In this document: piece after piece, positions 1 to 11,311 of the stretch
Layout: each line of letters opens with the position of its first letter
How positions within the stretch are numbered: position 1 is the stretch's first letter
DNA from: Branchiostoma floridae
Taxonomy: Eukaryota > Chordata > Leptocardii > Amphioxiformes > Branchiostomatidae
Length of the DNA: 58,801 bases
Assembly (NCBI RefSeq): GCF_000003815.2
Contig: NC_049983.1
Span: forward strand, 15,998,246 to 16,057,046
Direction: 5' to 3'
Notes under the pieces: model-generated
Told to the model about the DNA's origin: nothing
Database searches by the model: none
The model's input: the letters and a program-made list of their open reading frames with translations, nothing else
Translations under genes and position numbers: made by a program

Positions 1-3000
1 TCATGACAGCGCCTGAAGGGAAACGATAAACTGTATGGCGCCAATATAATCGCTATGAGCCGCTGAGAGTAAAATCCTGCCGCCGATGGCGCTTCCTTGT
101 TCTTCGCGGCACCCTCGTGTATTTCTTGCCCTTGACTTGATTTTCCTATACCGACTTGCATGTGCTTCTTTTGCGGTTCTTTGATTTTTGGGGACGCTAC
201 AGGTATTCATTTTAGGACTTATCTCTCCCTAGGGTATGGTCTGATAACTGGGCTACATATCAAGATTTTTCTGCTCTCCGATACATTACTCATAAAATTC
301 ATGTCAAATTATTTCCTTATCTTGTTTGGACAAGGTTTCCTTTCTCATGGAAAGACGCCGTTGAGGAAGCAAAATTGGATATGGAGGACCGATCATGATT
401 TCATACATTTAAAGTGATTTATGATGCTAAAGTATTTTTTGACCGCAAAACGCTTATCAATAAAATGCGCCTGAACTACTTTTTAAGATTGTGAAGTTTT
501 CAACGGGCGCCGCCTCGGGCATAATACGACATGACCGTCCCCAAATTTAGCACTCCTATAGCATTACTAAACCGTGTACTAGTGTATGATCATTCCTGAC
601 ATCATCCGAGCTGTCTTGTATATCCATAACGTTTTTCTCCTTTGGCCTGTGATGGAGAACGGGTAAGATTTTACCCAGCCCACAAAAACGTGCGACAGTC
701 CCGCCAGCGGAGGAGGTTTAAAACAATCACCGCGTGACAGGTGATGTAATTCCGCCCCAAGTTCAGAGTCTTACTTATGTGACACCGTAATTGGAGAGGT
801 AAGACCCGCCCGTAGACAAGATTACAGAGTTTTCACTTCCTCGGCACAGAAAAACGGCGGGATTTAAAAGAGATGCTGACGGGAGAAATCGTCAAGATGA
901 GGGAATCGGAAGCTGTTCTTCGGTCTAGTGTTAACGCTGCTAGACTGCATGCAACTTAATAATAATGTTCTATGGCTATGGTACCAATGTGTGGCGTCAT
1001 ATTTACTGTGTTGCAAGCTTAGAATTAAAGCTAGTCAACTAAAACAGAAATGCAGATTAATTGAATATTGTACGACTGTTTGATACAACTTTTGTATACC
1101 TTGTCAAAATGTGAAGCGTCATTTTATCTCTAAAACGCGAGTGTCAGATTTATTCATTGATTTATAAACAAAAGAAACGTTTACATCTGAATTTCCTATT
1201 CTTACTATTCTAGTTAAAGTAGCACAACAACAACATGTTGTTTCCTTAACAACGTGTGTCAGAAAAGTGTGACCATTGTCTTTTTACCAAGATGCCCGCT
1301 GGTTAGAACCTGTTGTTTGTGACGTCAGCTTTAATAGCCGTGGCGTCAAAACAATATTGTGCTTGCTTTTTTCCGCCAAGATTTGTGCAGGATTTACAAT
1401 CAGGGTAACAGGGTGATTAATTGGTTGATCACTAGTTGGAAACTGTACAGAGAAAAGGCCTATTATGACATTGCTCCCTGTGTGGTGTGTCATCGTTCAG
1501 CTTCCTCTCACTTGTATGTTGAACTCAATCTATCGTGACGTGGCGTAACCATAGCCGCACATTCACATCCAACAGTCCGGAGACGTTACTATGACATTTC
1601 AGTACACAGCTAGAGCCTCTAGATCTGCTAGTGAGTTGTATGAGTCAAACACCACCACTTAACTACATAACTTTACTGTATCATATAGTACGAATATTTT
1701 ACTGACAGGTAGATGATATCCCTGTCAAATGTAGTATGTAGACTGGTTATTTTTTAATGTACTAAAGAGCAACACGGATTGAAAAATTGTTTTTTTAAAT
1801 ATTCCAAATGGTGGACTAGACAAGAAGTCAAGAAGTGAAGCTTTCAAGCATTACTTGCGCTTGTGGCGCCTTGAGTTACAAAGGAATTCCATTCCTTAGA
1901 ATGTGTCTCTTTTTGGATATAAAAGTTTTGGAGTAGGCAACTAATATAAATATGCATGAAACATTGTAGCATAGGGAACAATTTTACGTCGTTGCTACCG
2001 TAACAGAGTTGCATTTTAGCTTTAGGTTAAACGCTCCCAAGCCCACATAATAATTATAAACTTCTATAACTTGACAAAAAACGTGGCTCTGGACTGAAAG
2101 AAACCTCGACAAAGAATCTAAAACGAAGACAAGATAAGTCTTAGTCTTGATATGGATAGAAATTGGTCTGCTACAACATTGGCCATAGAATTGAACAGGC
2201 GCATATAACGTTATACCGCGCATTTCTTCTGATCTCAGATGTGTGGGGAAACCAATCTAATACCTGGTTTGACGTACAGGTGGTTCGGGTTCCTCTCACC
2301 TGAATGGTACAACCCGATCTGTCGTGACGTACCGTGACCGTAACGTTAGCCGCGCATTCAGTGCAAATGGTCCGTAATGGTTACTATGTAGGGCTATGAC
2401 AGGTCTCGCTTTGACTTGGTAACCGCTAGAACTGACATTGTCATAAAGGCAGAAGAAAGCAAAAGATTGTGTTTCCGTTGTCATGATACTTCAACCTAAT
2501 ATATTTTAATCCCTGATAAATGGATAATTTGTTAGTTGCTTCAAACTAGTCGTTAGATCATAAAGTCATCACGGCATCAGTATATGCTTGTTGCGACACG
2601 CAGTTTTTGCACTGTTGTAACCTTGGTGAGAAGACAAGTGTTGATCAAGAAAACGCAGCAACACCCCATCCACCTAATCTCACTTCCTCACGCCTTACCC
2701 GTACACACGCAGAATTAATGTTTGTCGATCAGTTAACCCGTTTATAACGAAGTGTTGGGTCAGTAAACATTACAGCAGGTATGGGCAGGTCTATTTACCT
2801 AGTCTGTTTGGAGAACGACGAACCAAAATTTTAGATAGGGCAAAAAGTTTGTACAACAAACCTAACCCGGGGTTTGAGCGCTCAAACTGCCAACAGTGCA
2901 TACTTACGATAGCCTGACTAGCTAGAATAGATAGTCAATGACGATGTGGCAATGGATAAAATAGAGATTTAGATCATAAAGGGTATTGTACTGTTCTGTT

Positions 3001-3429
3001 TTGTTTTACATTTGTCGTTTGGTTAGGAAGTCGCTGCGTGCCAGGACTTGATTATTATATATTTGTACATATTGTCATCAACATGCAGCACCGCCCTGTC
3101 GACATAGAGTTGTTCAGTGATTCAAATCTATCTTTTGATAATGACGTCAGCATCCTTGTGCCATGCGATGTTTTATCAGTTATTGACTGAACAAAGGTTA
3201 CTTGAAAAATTCTGGAGCCGAAGCAGTTTTGTGATGACACAAGGGTTCAACATGCCCCCAATCTATCAAAAAAATCTTTTATTTTCCGGTGAAGCCCGAT
3301 AACAAAGTTGACTCCAAACAACATGCGAGAGCAGTCAGATTGGCATGAGAAAAACAACAATATCTAGGTAACGTTGGTAACCTTGCATTTTATAAATTTT
3401 GACAGGATCTATACACATTAAAATAAATG

Positions 3430-3500
3430 TTTGTTTGTTGGTTGGTTTGTTGGTTGGTTGGTTGGTTGGTTGGTTGGTTTATTTGTTGGTTGGTTTGGAA
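3430..3500 (+). repeat. TTGG/GTTG tetranucleotide microsatellite
   Basis: Short-period array of GTTG/TTGG with a few TTTG interruptions, read directly from the sequence. It creates a spurious Val/Gly/Trp-rich frame. Confidence 0.9.
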
Positions 3501-6349
3501 ACCAACCAAAATCTTATAACTATATCCTAGTATTTCTTGGCTTCCTCACTATATTATCTCTACTATATTGTTGGGAGGAGAAGTTTAAATCCTTCCAAGT
3601 AGACTTAGTTAGTCATTCAGCTTCGGTGTTCCTAGGCGACCAAAGTCTAGACGTCTCACGGGGATTATAACCGCCAATTAGTTCGGTCCTTGCCAAGAAA
3701 ACGACACAAGCTATGTGGTTTATGGGCCCCGTGTGTTTAGAAATACAGTCAACATTTATGCTAATAAATGACCACTATTTCTTTCCCAAACTATGTCACA
3801 ATATGAAAGTCCGCCTTACTTAGCAACTCAAGAGCCTCTCTTAAGCGTTAAGACTTTGTAAAGTCATACTTCACAGACGAGCGTCATTAATAAGACTGTT
3901 GTACTTTGTTTCTTGTTTAGTACATTTGAATGTAGTACCTTTTAACAGCGCAGCGCAAAATATATGACTTAAAACAGAACAGTTACATATGAAATCAATC
4001 TCCAATAATCAATAACAAAGGAGTATATAAAGAAATGCAACATTTGCAGTTATATGATGTCACGAACTCTGTTTACACTATAGATCCAATTGTTCATTAG
4101 ATATAAAATAAATCTTCGACTTAAGAGAAATATGTAACACAGGAGACCAAAATTTATAGACAACGGGTTGGAGGTTGTATACTGTGCACGCCAATATATT
4201 CTTCGTTTGTGCCTGCACAAGTAATCACTTTGTGATTTATGCATTGCACTCCCCCCCCTCTAGGTTAAATTGTCTGCTACCCAACATACCATTTTACCTA
4301 TTATTTCTATGGAACAAAACAGGTGATCTATTGTAGATTGGGGGCTCAGGTATCTGATATGACTTCAATGGAATAATATATTACTTTGCATTTTGTCATT
4401 TGACAACCTCTAGCCTTACATGTTTATACATTCCAGCACAACAGAAATCACAATGCCCAACGTTAGTTTCCATAACACTTTGACTGTGTATACTGTGCGC
4501 TGACATGGCATTTAGCCCACCCAAAAATATCTGTACCCTTTTAAACTGCTAGTAGATAAAGAAAGAGAGATTGACAGTGTATGACACGATGTCACAAAAG
4601 CGATGAAACAGAGACTGGCAGGTACAAAATAGAGGCTTGCAATATTAATGAGTGTAATCATACCGCCTAACCACAACATGCCAGCACACTGAGGAATGGT
4701 ATGGTACAGTGGGCACGCTTTTGAGTTAGCGGCCGCAGAAATTTAGGAACATTTTTGTTGAGAAAAGCTTTCCTTTCTTTGGCACAATTTCGTAGCCTGT
4801 TGATAAAGAAGCATAAGTGATGTATATTGTATATGTATGCAGGTATCAAGCTATGTGGTGGAAAGGAAGAAAGCGTTTTTTACAAGACATTGAGAAGGCA
4901 GCGTTTGCCGCCGTGCACTGCAACTGGGAAAGATTGTTACACGGAAAAATCTTGTCAACTCTTCAATTCAGACAACAATGACATGGCCATGTGCACAGAG
5001 GCGTGCTGTAATCATAACGATACTATAATTATAGGAATTATATAATCATGAGTAATTATAGAGCATGGAGGACTTACAAGGTCCATTCTACAGAGCTGTA
5101 CCAATTAATCACACAAATCACCCGAGGTAAACAGAAGAACAGACAATCCTTGTCTGTTCCCATTTCGCCATTTACGCGTCCCTCTAGCACATATAATATG
5201 AGGTTGAAAAATCAACAAAAATTAATGAACAATTCGGACCCTGTAACTAAACACACGAAGTGTATCATTGTGTTTAATAAAATTTACAGAGAGTAGCAGA
5301 TAATTCAATACAGGCTGATGGGAGGTTTGAACAGAATGTCTCAGTGCTGTGCGGTCAATCTACAATGTTTACCAACGTCTAATGTGTATGCAAACCCACG
5401 TCCGCATGTCAGCCATGTTTGTTGTGAACATGATAAAAGTTCAACGGGGTTGCGTTGAGAGGAAACAAGCTAGCTACAAGAATGGCTGGTTCACACGCTA
5501 TAAACCAGCTGAGATTTAGAAACAAAACATACAGCTACTCTCGCTAAATCTTTAGGGTTTGGATTTTCAGACGGACAAAATGAATCCATTTTGGCTGAAT
5601 AAAACGGACAAGTCTATCTAGCTCACTATATTAACTCTACATGTGTGTGTAATGAAGGATGAAAATACCCCATTTGTAAGACGTATCTGCCAATTGAAGT
5701 CTGCACTTTTCCAACCTTTACCCTTTAAAAGATCAGGGTACTGTGGCAAACGCTTTAGTAACATGGCAACGTATCCGAGGTACTTACCACATCAAGCGTA
5801 AATTTACCAGAGGGAAACCACGATGGCTACAAGTAGCCTAACAACACAGCAACTGTTCTGTTGTTCGTTTTCATATGGAGATGTGAGCTTGAGTCAACGC
5901 CGTACAAAACTAAAGGCATATTGTCTGGTGTTGTTGTTTTAAGAGTCGCCATCACAAATACACGAGGCAGCGCTTGTAAAGAAACGAGTCCTAATACAGA
6001 ATACCAAACAAATAGCTACGCTGGAGGTATACATAATTTTTTCATTCTTAATATTTTCGTATGCAAAATTCTAGTTTATATTACTTGTAGGTCTCTTGTC
6101 TAATTTAGATTTAGTGTATCCCTACCCCAGCTGTATTGCATTTAGCACACATCGTAGTTGTTATTGTCATACTATGTGTTTTTGTTGCACGTGTTTATTT
6201 TCTACAAAATAGTCTGAAAACCATCCTCTTTCCTACTGATTCTCCATTCAATTTGTTTGTGACAACCACTATCAGTGAGTCCAATGTTCATACCATCCCA
6301 CCCCCTACATCGAATCTGAACACATAACACCACGTACCTGTTACCTGGC

Positions 6350-6545
6350 CGCCGATACACCTGTCCTGGCACCTGTCTTGAGTCTTCTTCACACCTGTCG
6401 TGTAACTCCAAGTCGATGTGTAAATGTTACAAGCAAGTGGGAATTTTTCTTCAGTTTGTTACCACAACTACAGTCGGTCACCTGAAGGTGCAACCCAGGT
6501 CAATTACCTACTAGTGCGGGGAGAAGTACACCCAACCACCTGTTT
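6350..6545. promoter_or_regulatory. Candidate regulatory cluster of CACCTG E-boxes
   Basis: Five CACCTG hexamers lie at about 6358, 6370, 6391, 6479 and 6538, three of them in the form CACCTGTC. CACCTG is the E-box bound by Snail/ZEB zinc fingers and some bHLH factors. Function is inferred from clustering only; no neighbouring gene is known. Confidence 0.3.
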
Positions 6546-6749
6546 AGACCTGCAACCCGGCACTTACAGACGGAACCAACCAACACGGCAAAGGAGGGGG
6601 GTCAGATAACAATTCTTACGAAAATATTATTTGTAGATACAATGGAATTACATGATACAACCCTATGATCACCAACTTTATTTATATATTCAAGACCTTT
6701 GTATAAACAAAAATAATTTCGTTGGCGTATGACATTATTAATCAATAAA

Positions 6750-6950
6750 ATCAATTGCCATCCCAACTCAGAAGGGCGCATTAGTACGGTCCAGTCACCA
6801 GGCGACAGGCATGGCGGCAGCGTCTCCGTCGCCATAGCGACGTGCGGACTGTTCCATTCAAATGCAAATACGGGGTTGAGGGACTCATATAGGCCGTCTC
6901 GTATTCGGTTACTTCTCTCGGTGGGGCAAAAGGAGAAAAGCCTAAACACA
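6750..6950. promoter_or_regulatory. Candidate regulatory element with RFX-like site and octamer
   Basis: A GC-rich island in AT-rich DNA. It contains GTCGCCATAGCGAC (6828-6841), a near-palindromic X-box-like site, and ATGCAAAT (6862-6869), the POU octamer, 20 bp downstream. The pairing suggests an enhancer or distal promoter. This is inference; conservation could not be tested. Confidence 0.3.
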
Positions 6951-7319
6951 AAAGCAGGTATACAAGATGTTGATTAGGACTAGAGATAGGATTTCGTGCA
7001 ATCCATCGTCAACATGAAAAAGGCGGGACTCTGATTCAGACCAGTCGAGGGCGCCAACAAGAGAGCCCGCCAGTCCATGTGAAAGACTGAAAAGTGAACG
7101 ATTAACAGACGGACAAGAGAGATACCCTGCATTCGTTTCCGTTTCAGCGTTTGACCTAAAAAAATCTCTCATTTATTTGTTGACATCTAACGTCGGCAAA
7201 TTTTATTTTCAACATAAGAATTTGTATGCAAGCCTTATGTCTAGTTTAGCTAGATTTCATAATTTTTTCTATGTCAGTGTTTAATGTAATTTCCAAGCAG
7301 ATGTAAGCGGAGACCCGGG

Positions 7320-7787
7320 GGTAAGATATCGCTTACGACATTCTAAAACAAGCTTGACCCTTATATACATTTGCTTGTGGATTACTCGTTTGTTTTATGG
7401 GTATAATTAGGGATTGATGACCAGTAAGCAGAGACCACAACTAATGAGAATTGAAACCAATCATCTACTTCGTACTGCAAACACTTAAATGACTTGTAGC
7501 ATGCACTTTTAAGCTTTTAAGCACGTTCTCGATGCAAGCATAAGTGACCGCTCTAGCATGTTGTTATGGTGTGGTGAAATGTACTTAAAATCGCTATACA
7601 CGTACGCGATGCAGAGTCTTGCCCAATAGCGTTAACGGGCACAGATCATAATATCTATTTTGGGAAAGGTAGGAACTCGCGAACATTCTAAACCGAATAG
7701 TATTCAAAATTTCTGTCTGCATTGACTGCGGGACGTTTACTTCCCATGCTATGCTGAAGTAGTCGACGAGGTAAACTGGCTTCACAT
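7320..7787. repeat. Duplicated 5' flank, copy A of the ependymin tandem duplication
   Basis: Similar in the same orientation to about 19570-20030 (shared blocks such as CATCTACTTCGTACT and GACCGCTCTAGCATGTTGTT, the second as GATCGCTCTAGTATGTTGTT in the other copy). The copies lie upstream of ependymin genes A and B respectively, so the duplicated unit includes several kilobases of 5' flank as well as the gene. Copy A is followed almost at once by a foldback insertion. Confidence 0.75.
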
Positions 7788-7835
7788 TAGCTAATTTACA
7801 TGTCGACCATCCTGTTAGCTTAGTACCTTCGAGCT

Positions 7836-10058
7836 ATGTCCAGTATCAGGGTGAAGTGCACGAAGTTAGGGTGTACTAAGTTGTACGAAGTTGTACGAAG
7901 TTACAACCGTTTCCTACTGGCTTTGAGGCTATATCGGGAGTCACAGATGACGTCAAATCATTTATTGGATGACGTAATCTAACTTCGTACAGTAGGCAGC
8001 GTAGGGTGGCATGTGTACGAAGTTGTCCGAAGTTGTGCAAAGTTACGTGACGTCATCTAACTTCGTACAGTAGGCAGGGTAGGGTGGCAAGTGTACGAAG
8101 TTGTCCGAAGTTGTGCAAAGTTACGTGACGTCATCTAACTTCGTACAGTAAGCAGCGTAGGGCGGCATGTGTACGAAGTTGTCCGAAGTTGTGCAAAGTT
8201 ACGTGACGTCATCTAACTTCGTACAGTAGGCAGGGTAGGGTGGCAAGTGTACGAAGTTGTCCGAAGTTGTGCAAAGTTACGTGACGCCATCTAACTTCGT
8301 ACATTAGGCAGGGTAGGGCGACATGTGTACGAAGTTGTCCGAAGTTGTGCAAAGTTGGGTGATGTCATTTCATCTCGGACAGTGGCTAAGGTATGTTAGC
8401 CAAAATTATAAAGTTGTCCAAAATTACTTAATGTACATACTGCTAGTTATCGAAAGCTTCAAACATAAAATAAACACAACATACACGCACATACACGAAT
8501 AAACAATAGAAGCAAATAAAACAATAACAATCAAAGCTCATAAATTCTAAAAAGCTCATTTATTTTCACTTCTTAAACCACATTCCCCCCTAAATAAATG
8601 AATATGCATACAATGTACCTGACAGCATTCAGTGCACTTAAACTATTACAGTAGCTTTTTTTATCTTGGATGGAGTGATAGTGTTTGCAAATGTTATCAG
8701 TTACAAATTGAAGACAATTGTTGTTTGATTTCATTTGCGTAACTTTTAATACTATCTAGGTTATCTATTTTGTCCATCGGAAACGTTAGCGCCAGTTTTC
8801 CTAACTCTCTATTACATGTAATCATCTACGCTTTGAATATTATGTCCTACAATGTCCACTTCTTATCATGTTCACTTTTAAAAGTCGGAAAGCCTGCTTT
8901 TTTTTACACCAATTGCACCATGTTAAAAATGTTTGTACAGATTTCTGGACTTCCAATATTGTATAAGTAATTTCATCAATTGTTATAGTAGTAGGGCACA
9001 GTTTCTGCCCGCAGTGAGCCGGCAGTGCGCCGCTGATTTAGATAGCAGCTACGATGGCTGGCATATAGTCCCTTATGCCTCTCACCTTTCTGTTGTGCCG
9101 TCAGGGACCTTTCCTAGATAACGTTGATTGTCAATCAGTGCGCGGACGTAGTCGTTGCAAGAATCTATAATCGCCAAGAGTAGTGCCTCGCCTCATTTCT
9201 CTATCCCTCTAGTCTTCCCAGCAAAACTCATCCTCCTCTCAGGATATTTATTGGGTGGGCGGTGGTATAAGGATACCTCTTGTAACGTAAGAAGCATTTT
9301 GTTGCTTATTGCAAGCGTACTTCCATAGAAATAAAAAGAACGTGGCAGTTTGGTTCGATAACCTTTTGTTTCGAATTCAAGTTCGAACAGTCAAAGGGAA
9401 ATAGACACGTGAAGGTATTTGCACATTACATAGAGTTTTCAGAAGTTGCGTTAATTTAGGTAGTTATTCATCATATTTATTGGTTATGATAGACATAAAC
9501 CTTAAAATTGATGGTCTTCTCTTGCAACAGAACTCCATTATAAAGTTTATTAGGAGAACTCTGTGTCAAATAGATATTAACGTTAACCACCATCCTGAGT
9601 AAGATAAAAGACAAGTAACATTTGAACAACTTCGTACACCTGTAGACACCTTCCTCTTGGCTGTAAAAAGTTTGGAGACGTCATGGTTAAGATGACGTCA
9701 TAACTTTGTTCAACTTCGGACAACTTCGTACACCACCCGGCTGACTGTCCAAAGTTAGGATGACGTCATGGTTAGGATGACGTCATAACTTCGGACAACT
9801 TCGGACAACTTCGTACACCACCCAGCTGACTGTCCAATGTTAGGATGACGTAATGGTTAGGATGACGTCATAACTTCGGACAACTTCGGACAACTTCGGA
9901 CAACTTCGTACACCACCCGGCTAGACTGTCCAAAGTTAGGATGACGTAATGGTAAGGATGACGTCGTAACTTCGGACAACTTCGGACAACTTTGGACAAC
10001 TTCTGCCATCTAACTTAACTTAGGACAACTTCGTGCATTTCACCCTGATACTGGACAT
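7836..10058. mobile_element. Foldback element, ~2.2 kb, with tandem repeats in its inverted arms
   Basis: The ends are inverted copies beginning ATGTCCAGTATCAGGGTGAA (left 7836; right ends 10058). The left arm (7836-8400) holds about five ~78-bp repeats rich in CGAAGTTGT; the right arm (9620-10058) holds about four ~80-90-bp repeats of the inverted core. The interior (8400-9620) shows no coding capacity. No clear target duplication was found. The long repeat-built arms resemble foldback-type DNA elements, so this copy would be non-autonomous. Eight perfect TGACGTCA motifs lie in the arms. Confidence 0.75.
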
Positions 10059-10507
10059 GGGTGAGCCCGTCGAGGCATGAATGTACAATAAAGGTCTTTC
10101 GTTCATTGTAATAGTATTCCGATCGAGACGTCGACTCCATGCATTATCCTTGACACCATTTGTTGCCTTTTTGGGGCAATCACGGATGTGAATGTGCAAG
10201 TGGAAGAAAGTTTAGATCACTAAAGAACTATTCTTCCTCTGGTCATGGCAGATAAAACAGACGTTATTTACAGATCCTTTGTAACGGGGAAAATTCCCCT
10301 AGCCTTTTGCGACAAGCACAATGAACACTGGACAACGGCTTCACGTTCAGATGCTGTAACAAGATTCAAAGTACCGCAACAGTATAGTTTTATCACATGG
10401 AAAATGTAATATATTTCAATTTGAAAGCATATGTACGGAAGACTCCGTGTCGTGTGTCTTTTTAGTGATCCGTGCAGTACAGGTGGATAACTAGAAAAAC
10501 GTACAAA

Positions 10508-10518
10508 ACACACACACA

Positions 10519-10575
<57 letters not shown>

Positions 10576-10580
10576 GCGCG
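10508..10580 (+). repeat. (CA)n microsatellite
   Basis: Nearly pure CA array ending in CGCGCGCG, about 70 bp. It explains the Cys/Val and Thr/His repeat frames on both strands. Confidence 0.95.
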
Positions 10581-11179
10581 CGTACAAAACGCTGCGCCGT
10601 GGAAACACTGCGGCGCGCACACACCGAGCCAGACCCTTACCTCGCATCTACTTGGAGATGAACTCTCGATGGTTAATGATTAAGGTAGCAGAACACATTA
10701 GTTTTTCGCCTATGGGGATTTCTATAGTTAAGGACCCCAAAGTGAGGTGGTTCGACGACTCCAAAAATATATCAGGGTGCAAAAGTTATTAACAAGAATT
10801 CGATATGTTGGAGTTGAGGGTATAATCTACAACATATTTGAAAATGAGATGAAGTTTGCCTGCTCGTTTTCCCAGAAAGAACACTTTGAAATGACCCCCA
10901 GCGGAGGTCACCATACTGCAGCCGACACACGGAAGTAGCGGGAACCGGATTCGTGCGCGAAATTCTACCCAGCCAAACAAACATCGTAACCCATCTCATA
11001 TGGCCTCAAAACTTACATATTCCTCTACTATCCACCACAGTTTCCGACTCGCTGACGTGCACAGAAAAATTTCTATGGCTTTTCAAGAACTGCGACGCCC
11101 TATTTTGTGCCCGACCTACTTATGTTATGCGACCTTAAAGAAAGTTTACTTTTGCGTTCATGTGACTCTGACTAAGAAC

Positions 11180-11289
11180 AGGTCAACATCCTGTAGGATA
11201 TATAAAGAGTCTTGAACATTTGGCGTGTGTAGCCAGTCATTTATTAGCCTTTTCATCTTTGTCTGCAACAACACGATACATGCTGAGAC
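11180..11289 (+). promoter_or_regulatory. Core promoter and 5' UTR of ependymin-related gene A
   Basis: TATATAAA at 11199-11206 lies about 85 bp before the predicted start codon (11290), so transcription would start near 11230 and leave a short leader. Just upstream, AGGTCAAC followed by TCCTGTAGGA is matched upstream of gene B at 21040-21060 (AGGTCAAC then TTCTGTAGGA). That points to a conserved element; AGGTCA is a nuclear-receptor half-site. Gene B lacks the TATA box. Confidence 0.6.
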
Positions 11290-11311
11290 ATGCTGAAGTT
11301 CCTCGCAATCG
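11290..11311 (+). CDS. Ependymin gene A, exon 1 (signal-peptide start, 22 coding nt)
   Basis: ATG CTG AAG TTC CTC GCA ATC G, then donor GTTAGA. It was found by aligning with gene B (21150-21171). Its last G joins CG of exon 2 to make an Ala codon. Confidence 0.75.

Larger units (their letters stand above)
1..7300. other. Intergenic region without recognised gene
   Basis: I see no convincing exon on either strand; open frames here are short and lack recognisable protein features. The stretch holds a GTTG/TTGG microsatellite (3430-3500), two diverged ~110-bp direct repeats (about 1497-1610 and 2287-2400), and two motif clusters listed separately (6350-6545 and 6750-6950). A minus-strand frame at the left edge (1-210) could be part of a gene outside the window, but nothing in it is recognisable. 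Confidence 0.5.

Noticed and set aside
6602-6949. 115-codon minus-strand frame
   Set aside because: No recognisable motif, AT-rich start and no matching splice sites; it overlaps the candidate regulatory block.
10268-10792. Cys/Val and Thr/His repeat proteins on both strands
   Set aside because: Translation of the (CA)n microsatellite.
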